A DNA stretch of 64,000 bases from Rhizomys pruinosus (Eukaryota; Chordata; Mammalia; Rodentia; Spalacidae). Both the position numbers and the translations under genes were made by a program. The DNA is taken from positions 2,418,852-2,482,851 of the forward strand of contig VZQC01011955.1 of NCBI GenBank assembly GCA_009823505.1, in the 5' to 3' direction. Below the pieces are notes generated by a model, which saw only the letters and a list, made by a program, of their open reading frames with translations, was not told the origin of the DNA and searched no databases. Below are positions 1 to 11,137 of this stretch, piece after piece (position 1 is the stretch's first letter; the number at the start of each line of letters is the position of its first letter).

Positions 1-248
1 AGTCATCCAGCTGTTGAGTTTGGTCCTACTGCTAGTTACCTGGAGCTGGAGTCAAGACTGCACACTTGAGGGCTCAGTCAGTCCCACGAGACCCCCTACT
101 TCCATCACTAGTCACAAGTCCTGGGCCACCAGCACTTCTCAGCCCCTGGTGTAACCAGTGCTTCCCAGGCACTGTGATGATAGCTAGTTTCAAAGCTGGG
201 GGTGATCAAGTAGCCACTCTGTCATCTAGAAGAGGAGGGTGGTAGCTT

Positions 249-278
249 CTTTCCTCCCTCCCTCCCTCCTTCCTTCCT
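249..278. repeat. (CCCT/CCTT)n simple repeat
   Basis: A short pyrimidine tract made of tandem ctcc and cttc tetramers. Confidence 0.8.
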
Positions 279-1640
279 CATTTTGGGTAGTGGCACTCAC
301 TTGAGGTCCTTGACCCTGAACCTAGAGCTATGCTGAAGAGCAGCCCCCCCAGGATCTCGGGGCTCAGATGAGGAGCTGGCACATGACTATGCTCAAGAAG
401 CAATGGGACTCAAGCATCGTCACCTGGGAGGGAAGCCCCACCATCTCCTCCGCTCTGTCTCCTTTCGGCAGTGGCTGTCCCCGCCTGTTGGGTGGATCTG
501 TCTGTGGTCCTACGTGTCTACAGTGCCCTTGGCTTTTCTTTACTCTTCCCTTCCTTCATTTGTATCTCCTGCTGAGGCCACATTGCACTGTCCGGGGCCA
601 TCTAACAGTGGCTGGCAGTGGCAGTGTGGCTTATACAACCGTGTCCAAGAAACTGCAGTATCTTCCTGTCCTCTCTGAGCCACTTCTGAGTCTGCCTGTG
701 GCTTTCCAGTGGCCAGGCGGTCGTCCATACTGCCTCCTCTGCCTAGATGCCTGCCTTTCCCTGCTGTCCTTGCTGGCCTCCCATGCCCTCTTGTCTTTAA
801 GGGCAGCCTTCCATCTGCATATATAGAGGGGACAGGCTGCATGTGTGGGGGGGGAATGGGGGACACACATCTTTTCCGCCACAGGCCTGGTGCAACAGCT
901 GTGCTCAAGTCTGGCTCAGAACTTGACTGTGCCGCTTGAGGCCAGTCATACTCATGCCTCAGTTTCCTCACCCTCCTTAGCCCAAGAACCCATGCAGTGG
1001 TTTCCTGAGCACTTACTTGATGCCAACTACTCTGCTAAGGCCCAAACACAGGTCCTGAGCACAGCCCTGGGGACGAGAGCTTCCAGTCTTATGATGTGTG
1101 ATTATGGGGGTTAGAAAGAGGTGGGTGGGCAGGACCCGGCATACAGATCCTCAGGCAGCAGAGGCTGGTTATGGGAGTCTGCTGGCACACCACTCAGACC
1201 CTTAGCCACTTCCTCAGCTGTGTACCAGTCCTCTAGGCCCTGTCAAAAGTAAAAAGTTTTAGCTAGAACTAGGGCTTCCCTCCAGAGAGGGAGTTGCTCC
1301 TGAGGGCCAGCACCTTTTATCCTGGCGCACTGGAAGCCCATAAATGCTCAAGAGTTCCCCTCAGGCACTGTGGGAAGCAGAGTGAGGTTCCTGCTCTGAT
1401 GAAACCCTCATGGTGCACTGACCTCCAGTATGCACTATCCCAGGAATGTCTCCTGGAGCGGCCACCAGCTCACAGGCACCTCAGGTGCTCAGTGGGAGCA
1501 GGCTCTGTAAAGGAGGGGATCAGTCGGCTTGCTCGGGGCTGGGCCTGGATTCAATGTGGCAGTGGGGCACACCTTGAACAAAGATCCAGAACCAATGAGT
1601 ATGCGTCAACATGAGCTGGCAAGAAGCTCATGGAACATCT

Positions 1641-1721
1641 CTGGCATGTCTCATGTTTCTGGTATGTCTCATGTTTCTGGCATGTCTCATGTTTCTGATA
1701 TGTCTCATGTTTCTGGTATGT
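1641..1721. repeat. 18-bp minisatellite, about 4.5 copies
   Basis: An 18-base unit (catgtctcatgtttctgg, with g/a and c/t variants) is repeated about four and a half times. Because 18 is divisible by three, the tract stays open in several frames and reads as a six-residue GMSHVS repeat on the plus strand. That explains the chance open frames over it on both strands; nothing indicates translation. Confidence 0.85.
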
Positions 1722-2286
1722 TCTATTGCCGCCAGTGTTTGCTTCTGAAGGAGTGTGCAGGTGAGATCTTAAGAGTTTCACAGCTGCAGACCCTGATACC
1801 TAGTGTTCCTCCTGCCTAATGTCCCCTAACAGGGAGGCAAACAGGGGGCAGCACAGCTGCAAGGTGATAGGTCTCTAACTCCATAGCTCCCTCAGAACAG
1901 GGTCAAGCCAGTCACTGTGTCCCATGATCTCCTTGAGAGATCCCTTGGAATTTGAAGGCAGGAGAACAAAGCACCTGCTTTTCTGGAATGTGGAGAAACA
2001 GCAGCCAGAGGAGGAACGGTTGGGAGGTAACAGGGCTGAGCTTGGTGCCTGGGGCTCCTGATCTCTGTGGACTCACAGCCGATGCCCCAGCAAACTCTCC
2101 ACAGCCCAGATGGTGGAGATGGAACAGGAGTACCCCAGACTGTCAGGCATCAAAGTCCCTCTCATAGGTGTCATGAGATGCCCCTCCTCCAGCATCAAAG
2201 TAATTGACACAATCACGTCCTTTCATTGAAGAGGAAGTTGAGACTCTGAGACATTAATTAACCTGATCAATATCTGGGATCTGCAC

Positions 2287-2333
2287 TCATTCATTTATAC
2301 ATTCATTCTCAATTCATTCACTCATTCATTCAT
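2287..2333. repeat. (ATTC)n simple repeat
   Basis: Imperfect tandem attc tetramers. Confidence 0.75.
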
Positions 2334-2528
2334 TGTACCTGATACGTATCAAACGCTGGGCAGGGATCTTTCTAGCTAAGATAGACAGGAAAGGGCCCAT
2401 CCTTCCCAGAGTCTGATGTGTCATAAAGTATACACATCCAGGGCCTCTGCAGTTTTGTCTCGTGGGCACGGCAGGCAGTGTCAATTCACAGAATGATTGC
2501 AGGGTGCACTGTTGGTGGGGTGAGGCAC

Positions 2529-2668
2529 AGCAAGCAGTGTGGGCTTTGGAGCCTTCTTTAGATTGAACCTAACTCTTCCATTTCCCAGTCTTGGGTTCCT
2601 CATGCACACTATGGGGATAGCAGGAGCACTTTCAGGGTACCTCATGAAGTTGCTGGCAAGGTTTTAAA
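2529..2668 (+). repeat. MIR SINE fragment
   Basis: The order of motifs (gggctttggagcc, a tcttccatttcccag-like stretch, then a 'ttcctcat...atggggatag' segment) matches the plus-oriented core of a mammalian-wide MIR as I recall its consensus. The copy is diverged. Confidence 0.55.
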
Positions 2669-2678
2669 AGACAATTGG

Positions 2679-2888
2679 GGGGGCTGGAAAGATGGCCTAG
2701 TGGTTGCTCTTGCAGAGGACCCGGGTTCAATCCCCAGCACCCACATGGCGGCTGAGAACTGTCTTTAACTCCAGTTCCAGGGGAATCCGACACCCTCTTC
2801 TGACCTCTTCGGCACTGCACGACACGGGTGCACAAACCTACATGCAAACAGTACATTCATACATGTAAAAAATAAATAAAATTTAAAA
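2679..2888 (+). repeat. B2 SINE with target-site duplication
   Basis: A tRNA-derived head (ggggctggaaagatggcc, B box gggttcaatcccc) leads into the B2 body and an A-rich tail. It is flanked by a 12-bp direct repeat (aaagacaattgg) at 2667-2678 and 2889-2900. About 16 bp of the usual head after 'cctagtggtt' is missing. Confidence 0.9.
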
Positions 2889-2900
2889 AAAGACAATTGG

Positions 2901-3132
2901 GGTAGAGAGATAGCTCAGTGGTTAAGAGCACTTGATACTTTTGCAGAGCACCCAGGTTTGGTTCCCACACACGGCAGCATACAACCATCTATAACTCTGG
3001 TTCCCGGGGATATGAAGATCTCCCTCTTCTGGCCTCTGTGAGTACCAGGCACCCACATGGTACACATGTATACATACATGCAGGCAAAGGCTCCTACACA
3101 TAAAATAGAAAGAAATGAATTTTTAAAAAGAC
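2901..3132 (+). repeat. Diverged B2/B3 SINE
   Basis: The sequence starts ggggtagagagatagctcag with a degenerate B box (ggtttggttccc), a B2-like body, and an A-rich end with the aaaaagacaatg motif. It is much more diverged than its upstream neighbour, so older. Confidence 0.75.
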
Positions 3133-3142
3133 AATGAGTATA

Positions 3143-3290
3143 AGCAGGGGTGGTGGCTCACACCAGCGCTCAGGAAGCAGAGGCAGGTGGATCTCTGAGT
3201 TCAAAGCCAGCCTTGTCTACATAGCAAGTTCCACTCCAGCTGGGGCTACAGGGAGATCCTGTCTCCAAAAAAGAAAGACCAAGAAGACAA
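3143..3290 (+). repeat. B1 SINE
   Basis: A 7SL-derived B1 body is seen: gtggtggctcacacc, gaggcaggtggatctctgag, then ggctacagggagatcctgtc and an A-rich tail. Confidence 0.85.
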
Positions 3291-4068
3291 TGAAACACCA
3301 AAAAAAACCACACTGTCCCTCACTAAGTGCTCTCCACAGAGGGCATCTGCCATCAGCATCACCTGTAACTATCAGTATCGCCCTGTGGCTCACTGGGCCC
3401 ACCAGGGTCTAGAGGGTTGGTTAAGCATGGGTTTCAGCAGAGGCAGCCTGGGGCCAAGGACCCCAAAATATCCTGCCAAGCTTCCCACCAGCCTTGTTCA
3501 GACCTTGCAGCTTAAGCTGTTGGCTTATGGCACTAAAATGTATTTTTAAATTCTTGTTGATCAGAAACCAGCTCTGAGTGACTGGAGCAGAACTGAGGGT
3601 GCTGACCGTTCCCCCCAGCAGGTATGGAATGATTCCAGGTTCTCACCCACTGAGGGGCATCAGCCCCTCTTTCTGACCTTACAGGAAGTTCTTTCTGTAA
3701 CCCTTGGCACAGGCTGGTGGGCAGGACACCAAGCTATCACTGGCGTTGAAAGCATAGGAGGTTAGAAGACAAGCAGGGAGTAGAGAGGCAGGTGGCGGTG
3801 GGAGTTCTTGCCAGGGGAGTCCAGAACACATCAGAGCCAATCTTTCCCCTGTGGTTACAGGAGCAAAGCCAAGGGACTGCCCCTTTTCTCTGTCCCCTCT
3901 GCCCCCTTTCCTCTGTCCTCCCCCGTCTCACAAACACACCCAAGATTGCACAGTTATCTCTTGCAACCAGATGGGTCTGTTGCAACAGATGGACTTCCGC
4001 TATGCTCCGGCTGCAAGGCAGCGATGGAAGCACTCCCTTAGGATCCCCTCTAGGGCCAGGCTACTCAC
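3291..4068. other. Rin3: Rin3 intron 4, unique sequence next to exon 4 donor
   Basis: No repeat family, RNA gene or further exon is recognisable. Frames that run over 3737-4040 are open on both strands and show no recognisable protein. Confidence 0.5.
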
Positions 4069-4141
4069 CTACTGACACAGTAGAATGCAATCAGTCTGAA
4101 GATGTCCTCAAATACGAGAACGGAGCCTTCCAGGTATAGTA
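4069..4141 (-). CDS. Rin3: Rin3 exon 4: end of SH2 domain
   Basis: This 73-nt internal exon on the minus strand starts after a pyrimidine-rich acceptor (ctctccctag, just above 4141) and ends at a gtgagt donor (4063-4068). Together with the last base of exon 3 it encodes ILYLEGS, VLVFEDIFRLIAFYCVS and the first two bases of an Arg codon. This is the last part of the RIN-family SH2 domain, including the helix VFEDIFRLIAFYCVS. From the family: RIN3 is a cytosolic and endosomal guanine-nucleotide exchange factor for Rab5-type GTPases, and its SH2 domain is thought to link it to tyrosine-phosphorylated partners. Phase 1 enters and phase 2 leaves, so skipping this exon would shift the frame. The match to RIN3 as I recall it is almost residue for residue; RIN2 differs clearly here. 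The next exon is not in the window. Confidence 0.93.
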
Positions 4142-5664
4142 CTAGGGAGAGACAAGAAAGGCTCTTAGGAGTATCCTCCAATGGTAAGGGGGGAAGAGGT
4201 AGGTGGCTGCTCCCCAGGACCTGGAGAGATGATGCCCGACTTCCTGCCATGGTCTCTGTGAACCCTGGTGCCTCCCACAGGGCCCCGCCTGCAGGACCTC
4301 ATAGGTATCGCCAATTGTACCTCAGATGAGTCAGGAACTGACATCAAGGGCTAAGAGCTCGGGGACTGCCTATTGTGACTCCAAACTGTAAAAGCAGAAT
4401 GACACACACAGTTGATCAGGTTCATCTAAGAAATGGTCTCACAACGTGGAAACGCTGGACAGTGGAGGGACCAGCAGGTGAGATGTTGCTCAGTCCTGCC
4501 TCCAGGAGACTCCAACCAGGGGTGGCGGAATGAAGCCATCAATCTTTCCCCTAGGTCCCTAGTGCCTGTGTTGGCTGCTCAGATAACCTAAGGATGAAGG
4601 CAACTCTGGTGTTTCATAGCTGGGAAGTGAGATCCAAGGATGCATCCCAGGCCCCATCCAGAGTGGCTATCGTTCTTGCCTGGGATGCATGAAGCCAGGG
4701 GTGGAAGACAGTGGAGAACAGAGCAGCACAGTACACCCTGCTTTGGAGCCTCAGGGCAAGGGATGCACAGATCTGTAGCCAGTTGGGGGAGGTGGTCCTG
4801 GCAGGCACCCGCTCTTATGATGCTCAACCTTAAGCCCGCAACCCCACCCCAGCTACCCGATGCTTCCTGAACTAGGGAGCCCACACTGGGCTTCACTGGG
4901 TCTCTGGTGCTGAGCAACATGTGAACTAAGTTCTTCTGGCTTCTATGCCAGGCGGCTTAGGAGAAGTCAGGACTGGGCTCGCAGGCCTGGGTCTGAGCCT
5001 GGGATGGACACCTGACTCTGAGTGTACACCTTTCCTCTTAGTGTCCCAGTTTACCACCTGACAGGGAAACAGGCCCTTCCAGTCCCAAAGACATATGCAT
5101 CTAGGTGATACCAGCTTGGTGCGGAGTTTGCAAAGCCTAGGCCAGCCTTCCACTGGGGTGGAGGTGGGGAAGGGGGGAGAGTGGCAGACTAACATCTAAT
5201 CGATTTTCTGGTGGTTTTCTTTCTTTTTTTCTCTCTCTTATCTTTCTTTTGTTCTTTTGTGGTTGTTTTCTTTTCCCATCCTAAATACTATTCTCAATAC
5301 TTCATATGATTAAAAAGATCACATTCATCTATTTATGACAAACACAGATCCTGGCTTCCTATTTAGTTAGACCTAAAAATCTGTAAAGATACTTTCTAGA
5401 AAAACATTAGAAAAACAACAGAGGAAAAACATCAAGAAAGACAGTACAGGGAGTTTTCAGAGGCTGCCTACCAATGACGTAACCCTGAAAGCCCTCCCCT
5501 GGCAGTTCCACCCTCTGTGACCATCCAGTGGTGGGGACAGATAGAAGCTGCCCAAGGTGGCCCAACGCCATCTAGCTCTGACATGCTTGAATTATATTCT
5601 CCACTAGGGGCAGCTCAGATGGTAGATGATGGCCTCCTGTGGAATTGGTGGCAAGGAACACTTT
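4142..5664. other. Rin3: Rin3 intron 3, 3'-most unique stretch
   Basis: Unique-looking intronic sequence upstream of the exon 4 acceptor. Minus-strand reading continues open for some codons into 4142-4250, but the acceptor and the family alignment place the exon edge at 4141. A T-rich stretch lies at 5205-5275. I see no gene. Confidence 0.5.
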
Positions 5665-5680
5665 AAAAATCCAGCCCAGG

Positions 5681-5850
5681 GCTGGGCGTGGTGGCGCACG
5701 CCTTTAATCCTAGCACTTGGGAGGCAGAGGCAGGCGGATCTTTGTGAGTTCAAGGCCAGCCTGGTCTACAGAGTGAGTTCCAGGACAGCTGGGGCTACAG
5801 GGAGACCCTGTCTCAAAAAGACCAAAAAAACAAAAAAAAAAAAAAAAAAA
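5681..5850 (+). repeat. B1 SINE with 16-bp target-site duplication
   Basis: A near-consensus full-length B1 (gctgggcgtggtggcgcacg to gaccctgtctcaaaaag) with a long A tail. It is bounded by the direct repeat aaaaatccagcccagg at 5665-5680 and 5851-5866. The intact CpGs and perfect duplication mark a young insertion. Confidence 0.95.
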
Positions 5851-5866
5851 AAAAATCCAGCCCAGG

Positions 5867-6744
5867 ACCCCAAACTACCCCACACTTAGTATCTCTCTCT
5901 GGCCATTATGCATGGACTGACCTTAGCAGAATACAGATTAAGCCTGGCACACAAAAAGCCAGTTAAATCCCTCCTATCTCTGCCCCCTGGCATCTGACAC
6001 AGAGCCCTTACTCAGCATTTCTATGTGGTTAAGACTATGTTTTCCCAACACTCTGTGTGTTGTTCCACATGGATGCAGAAGCCAGGACTCACAGCTCCAC
6101 ACTATAGACAGAGGTCCAATGTTCTTTCTATAGTGGACATTGTGAGTTTCTGGACATGCAGGCCATGAGCACGCCTCTTGTGTGTTTCTTTGTAATTAAA
6201 ACTCTTCTCCCTAGGCCTAGACCCCAGCTCCCAAGTGACTCATCCCTTCACACCAAGGCTATCCCTCAGGAGCATGTTGGGCTTTGCTCAGGGTTGGGGT
6301 CTCCTTTGGTATGTTTTGTAGCAGAAGGCATGGTGGTTTGAGAGGTTAACAAATGTCCATAAATTCATTGAAGCACTTTATAACACCCCCTTTCCTTTCT
6401 GGGAGGCAGACCCCCGATGAATAAGGGTACTTCCAGGACACCTTGACTATGATCTTAGAATCTCCACTGAATGATTCATGGTCCTCTGTAGGGATTCAAA
6501 GAGACACCTTGGACTTGAGAATGGAGGAACAAGAAAGTAAAACATAAGCCATCTTTTGTCCCAGAAGGTGACGGACCTAGCTCTCAGGGCCTGTATCTGG
6601 TACTGCACCTGCCTGGGGGCTTCTGTGTGCACCTGGGGTCAAACCACTGGAGCGAGGCCCATCTGGATCAGGTCACTGCAGAGCGTCTCTGTGCCTTAGT
6701 TTCAACAGCTATGAAACGTCAATAGTAGAGTGCCCATCTGTTAA
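5867..6744. other. Rin3: Rin3 intron 3, unique sequence
   Basis: No repeat or gene recognised. Confidence 0.45.
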
Positions 6745-7345
6745 GGACTGAATTGTATCCTCCCAGGAGATACATTGAAGTCCTGATGCTTAGAGTATGG
6801 TACATGACCTTATCTGAAAACAAGGTCCTTTCCATGATTGGCATCGTTTTACAGGGAGGCCACATGAGGACACGGAGAAGGGATGACCTCTGAAACAGAG
6901 GTAGAGACTGGGGCCAGGAGACTGGGAATATATGTCATCTGAGGCTCCAGAAGGATCTGACCCCATCCACACCTTTGTTTAAGATCCCTGGCCCCCCAAA
7001 TTGAAAGAGAATACATTTGGGGCTGGAGAGATAGCCTAGCGGTTAAGAGCACCGACGCTCTTGCAGAGGACCTGGGTTCGATCCCCAGCACCCACATGGC
7101 GGCTAAGAACCGTCTGTAACTCCAATTCCAGGAGAACTCCAGTTCCAGGGGAATCCGAGACCCTCTTCTGACCTCCGCGGCATTGCACGACACGGGTGCA
7201 CAGACCTGCATGCAGACAGTACATTCATACACATACAAAAATAAAAAAATAAAATAAAATAAAAAATAAAAAAAAAAAAGAAAGAGAATACATTTCTGAC
7301 ACTGAAATCTACCCAGTTTGTCACCTTTGTTGCAATAGGAGGAGA
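6745..7345 (+). mobile_element. MLT1-like MaLR LTR, split by a B2
   Basis: The sequence begins like an MLT1 LTR (ttaaggactgaattgtatcc), goes through 'gaccttatctgaaaacaagg' and 'ccacatgaggacac', and ends 'acccagtttgtcacctttgt' in the expected order. A young B2 (7019-7284) interrupts it near its 3' end, at the 'gagaatacattt' segment that matches the LTR's 'gacaataaattt' part. It is an old non-coding LTR copy; no retroviral gene is present. The family name is from memory of the consensus. Confidence 0.6.
7019..7284 (+). repeat. B2 SINE, long subtype, inserted in LTR
   Basis: It starts ggggctggagagatagcc, has a clear B box (gggttcgatcccc), and shows a 17-bp internal duplication (aactccaattccaggag followed by aactccagttccagggg). 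It ends in an A/T-rich tail. A direct repeat (aaagagaatacattt) flanks it. Confidence 0.93.
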
Positions 7346-7969
7346 GGAACAGACCAGTCCCTAAGCATGAAATAAAGCAATTCCTGGGAGCTGCTCAGGA
7401 CAGCAGGTGACACTTCCAGCCAACAGTCATTATTCTAAATGGTAATTTTCAAAAAGATGATCAGAGGGGAAGTCGTGGGAGGATTTGGCAGCTGCACAGT
7501 GTCTACATGTGCAGCTTCAGTACAGAAACTGTGTCCCTAGGCTGGACTCTTCCGTCACCAGGCTGGACCTGGCTCCCTCTTTCCCATCACACAGTCCTTT
7601 CTACCTCCTCAACACTGCCCTGACTGCCATCTCCAGCACAGTCTGTCTTTTCCCCTCCAGCTCCAGGGCTCAGCTCTCAATCCACCCTATGCCCCCAGCC
7701 TTTGTTTCCTTTCTAGCCCTCCTACTGCAAGGGCACACGCAGAACATCCTGCCCAGCTGGCAGTTCTAGCAGTGTAGGTCTTTACCCCTGAATGAGAGGC
7801 GGACCAGCAGAGAGCAGGGAGGTCTTGCTTTCCTGTCTGTGCACCCAGCACACCACAGGGCCAGGGATAAAGGGAAGGCCACAAAGAACAGGGTAAAATG
7901 GGCCTTCTGGTGTCAAAACCAAGATCAGCTCTGATCCAGAGACAAAAAGAATAGTTGAAAGACAAAAAG

Positions 7970-7975
<6 letters not shown>
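7346..7975. other. Rin3: Rin3 intron 3, unique sequence
   Basis: No repeat or gene recognised. A pyrimidine-rich stretch lies around 7560-7680. Confidence 0.45.
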
Positions 7976-8019
<44 letters not shown>

Positions 8020-8038
8020 GTGTGTGTGTGTGTGTGTG
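7976..8038. repeat. (TG)n microsatellite
   Basis: About 31 TG dinucleotides with one tgcg interruption. Confidence 0.95.
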
Positions 8039-8189
8039 AATATGTGGTACCAGGCTGTTTTATTCACAGGGACAGCTCTATGTACTGATCACCACAATCA
8101 AGACACTTAACTGTGTCCCTGTTGACATCCCCTCCTACCATGTGTACCCCAGAAACCGCTAACCTGACTCTATGAATACTTCAGGAATG

Positions 8190-8600
8190 TCAGATACACC
8201 GGTTTCCCCATATCTAAGGGGGATGTGTTTCGAGATCTTCAAAGGATGCCTGGAAGCTCAGATAGGACCAAACCTTATGCCTTGTTTATGCACATATCTA
8301 TGATTAAGTTTTAATCACAAATTAAGCACTATAAGAGACTGATAACAATAACTAATGATAAATGGAGCAATACTATAATAAAAGGTGTGAGTATTCTCTC
8401 TCTTTCAATATCTTCTTGCATTACAGATATTAGTAACTTCAGCATGAGATTTTCTTTTGTTTTCTTCTCATTAGATGGAGAATTTTTACCGTTTCACCTA
8501 CGCTCTCTCTTTGGGCATATCCGAATTGCTAGTGCTGTTCCTCTTGTATTTTGGTGACATTATTAAATAGAACAAGAGTCACAGCAGTTGGCTACATGGG
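8190..8600 (-). mobile_element. Tigger/MER44-like DNA transposon fossil, internally deleted
   Basis: The left edge resembles the reverse complement of a Tigger terminal part (ggtttccccatatctaaggg, then ggatgcctggaagctcagat). Near 8510-8550 the minus strand reads like the start of a Tigger7-type transposase region (gcaattcggatatgcccaaa). Most of the transposase lies in neither segment, so this is a non-autonomous, deleted copy in reverse orientation. The subfamily call is from memory. Confidence 0.6.
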
Positions 8601-8875
8601 GTGTCAGTCTGATCACTGGTACAGCTAGGTGACTAGTGAGTGCAGACACTGAATATGTCAGACGCAAGGGTGATTCAAGTCCCACAGGACTGAGGAGTCA
8701 GGCATTGTGGATTTGATGATGTTACTCAGAACAATATACTATAGAAACTTAGGAATTAAGGGACTTTTGAGTGGTGGCTTGACATCTGCAGATCCTCCCT
8801 GGTGAAATGCCTGTTCATATCTTTTGCAGATTTTTCTAATAAGATTGTCTTTTAAAGATTTTATTCTATTTTTTG

Positions 8876-8945
8876 TAATGCTAGGGATGGAACAAAGGAC
8901 CTTACCCAATGCTAGGCAAGCATTCTACCACTGAGCTCAGCCCTG
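8876..8945 (-). repeat. ID-type SINE
   Basis: The reverse complement of an ID head is seen: tgctaggcaagcattctacc, then actgagctcagccctgg. This is the tRNA-Ala-derived pattern common in rodents. Confidence 0.75.
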
Positions 8946-8984
8946 GTTTTAAAATATTTTTTAATTAAAAATTATTGTTTTATG

Positions 8985-9195
8985 GCTATGAATGTTTTGC
9001 TTATGTATATGAATGTTTTGCTTATATTAAGTACACCCATGCATGCAATACCCATGGAGAACAGAAGAAAGAGTACAAGGTCTCCTGAAACTGGAGTTAT
9101 AGATGGTTGCGAGCTGTAATGTGGGTGCCGGGAACCAAACTTGGGTCCTCTGCAAGGGCAGCCAGTGTTCTTGACTGCTGAGCCATCTCTCTGAG
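8985..9195 (-). repeat. Old B2/B3 SINE
   Basis: The reverse B2 order is visible: catgcatgcaatacccatgg, ctgaaactggagttatagat, gtgggtgccgggaaccaaac, gagccatctctctgag. Confidence 0.75.
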
Positions 9196-9199
9196 ACCC

Positions 9200-9344
9200 C
9201 CTTTTTTGTTTGTTTGTTTTTTGAGACAGGGTCTTCCTGTGGCCCTGGCTGGCCTGGAACTTGCTGTATAGACTAGGCTGGCTAGAGAGCTGCTGGCCCT
9301 TGCCTCCCAAGGTAGGATTAAAAACATGTCCCACCACGCCAGGC
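9200..9344 (-). repeat. B1 SINE
   Basis: Reverse B1: a T-rich stretch, gagacagggtcttcctgtgg, ggctggcctggaacttgctg, then attaaaaacatgtcccacca. It is somewhat diverged. Confidence 0.8.
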
Positions 9345-9360
9345 CAGCCCTTGGTTTTTT

Positions 9361-9620
9361 TTTTTTTTTTTGAAATTTTTTTATTAATTTTATTTATTTC
9401 TGTATGTGTATGAATGTACTGTCTGCATGCAAGTTTGTGCACCCGTGTCGTGCAATGCCGCGGAGGTCAGAAGAGAGTGTCGGATTCCCCTGGAGCTGGA
9501 GTTCTCCTGGAATTGGAGTTTCAGACGGTTCTCGGCCGCCATGTGGGTGCTGGGGATTGAACCCGGGTCCTCTGCAAGAGCGGTCAGCGCTCTTAACCGC
9601 TAGGCCATCTCTCCAGCCCC
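9361..9620 (-). repeat. B2 SINE, long subtype, with 16-bp duplication
   Basis: A reverse-oriented B2 with intact CpGs and the 17-bp internal duplication. Direct repeats cagcccttggtttttt stand at 9345-9360 and 9621-9636. A young insertion. Confidence 0.95.
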
Positions 9621-9689
9621 CAGCCCTTGGTTTTTTAAAATTCTAATGTTCTAGTTTGGGGTTTTTATTTGTATTTTTTTGAGTCTTCT

Positions 9690-10445
9690 ATTAAGGCATA
9701 ATTAACAGTGTATTTAGAAGTACAATTATCACGCCAATTCAATGTGCACAATTTGATGGACTTCAGTATGTTCGCAGAACTGTACACTCAGCACCACAGT
9801 AAATTTCAAAACATTTCATCATACCACAAAGAAATCCTGAGGCCCTGAGCAGGGGCTGCCCCTTCTGCTCCCTGCTGAGCCCTGGCAACCATGAACTGAC
9901 TTTCTGTTTTCATGGGTTTATTATCAGGTATTTCACACAATGGCTGAACACACGGGTCCTTTGCCATTCTTTGACTTCCTTCAGTTGGCATGTTTTCAAG
10001 ATTTGTCCACATCAGAGCAAGGATTAACACTTGACTGTTCGTGGCTGAGTAATATTCTACAGTATGGCTATGGCACACTGTGTTTATCCATTCACAGCAG
10101 ATGGGCATTTGAGTAGTTTCCATGTTTTGGCTGCTATGAAGGGTGCTGCTGTGTTCAAGCATACTTTGTGTTCAAGCTTGCATGGACATGTGTTTCTATT
10201 TCTCTTGGTTACGTACCTAGAGGCAGAGCTCCCTTGGTAAGATGGTAACTCTGTATGTTCTAAAAACTACTAAACTACTTTCCACAGTGACAGTACTTTT
10301 ATCTTCCTACCACCAATGGGCAAAGGTTTCAATCTCTCTACCTCTTGTCAACACTTATTGTCTGACTTTTTTATTCCAGCCATCCCAGTGGGTGTAAAGT
10401 GTGTCTCATGGTTTTGATTTACATTTCTCTAATGATCAGTGAGGT
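9690..10445 (-). mobile_element. Old L1 LINE fragment (ORF2 end and 3' part)
   Basis: On the minus strand 9806-10162 translates with pieces typical of an L1 ORF2 C-terminus or its downstream remnant (NMETTQMPICCEWI, HTVEYYSATNS). The plus-strand stretch 'ccatcccagtgggtgtaaag' is the complement of the conserved ORF2 region that reads MRYHLTPVRM in intact elements. There are stops and gaps, so the copy is dead. Confidence 0.8.
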
Positions 10446-10471
10446 GCTGTATGAATGAATCTGTGGAATAT

Positions 10472-10550
10472 TTTTTCTTTCTCTCTTTCTCTCTTTTCTC
10501 TCTTTTTCTTTCTTTCTTTCTTTCTTTCCTTCTTTCTTTCTTTCTTTTTC
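10472..10550. repeat. (TTTC)n tract
   Basis: Imperfect tttc/cttt repeats that form the tail side of the adjacent reverse B1. Confidence 0.85.
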
Positions 10551-10702
10551 TTCTTTTATTTCATTGAGATAGGGTCTCCCCATAGCCCCAGCTGACCTAT
10601 ACTTACTATGTAGACCAGTTGGCCTCAATCTCACAAAGATCTGCCTGCCTCTGCCTCAAGAGTGCTAGGATTAAAGGCATGCACCACCATGCCTGGCCAA
10701 TT
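10551..10702 (-). repeat. B1 SINE
   Basis: Reverse B1: gagatagggtctccccatag, agatctgcctgcctctgcct, then gcatgcaccaccatgcctgg. Confidence 0.85.
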
Positions 10703-11137
10703 GGTTATTGTTCTTAAGCAAAATCTTCTCTGCAGTTGGAGCAACACTATTCTCTTCACAGATACTGTTTTCGTAGCTGGTGGGAAAGTTAACTTCAGAC
10801 ATGCCTGGTTGTAATTACTACTAATTCCCAGTAGTCAAGGCAAGTGTATTGAACACATAAAAACTTCCCCTTCACCCAGTTCTCTGTAAGGAATCATGGA
10901 ACAGCTACCTACAAAGATCTGAGTCACATTCACCAATGGGTGAAGGATAAGTGGTTGGGAGCCTGATCCCAGGCTTTGATGAGATTATATGAAAACATCA
11001 AGTGAGACTACAGCTTGCTGACTGTTTGTGATGTGTACATTTACTTGGAAAACACATTAACAGACAGTTCAGCTGATTCTAGAGATCTCAGTTCTAACAT
11101 GCGTTGTCAACAATATCCCTTAACAAAATTTCTAGTT
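10703..11137. other. Rin3: Rin3 intron 3, unique sequence
   Basis: No repeat or gene recognised. Confidence 0.4.

Larger units (their letters stand above)
1..2528. other. Rin3: Rin3 intron 4 (part), mostly unique sequence
   Basis: This stretch lies 3' of exon 4 on the minus strand, so it is part of intron 4. I see no exon here. In particular, I did not find a continuation of the SH2 domain (the segment that follows FYCVSR in RIN proteins) on the minus strand. It holds a CCCT/CCTT tract, an 18-bp minisatellite and an ATTC-rich tract. The open frames near 368-970 lack homology that I recognise and overlap on both strands, so I treat them as chance frames. Confidence 0.6.

Noticed and set aside
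1529..1819. Frame with repeated GMSHVS motif resembling a repeat protein
   Set aside because: It comes from an 18-bp minisatellite that leaves several frames open on both strands; there is no start context, splice pattern or recognisable family.
1..4068. Next Rin3 exon (the segment after FYCVSR)
   Set aside because: I looked on the minus strand for the expected DLLPFTLRLPQ-like sequence with splice borders and did not find it; it probably lies before the window.
7019..7095. tRNA gene suggested by A and B box sequences
   Set aside because: The boxes belong to the tRNA-derived head of B2 SINEs; no cloverleaf with a proper anticodon stem is evident.
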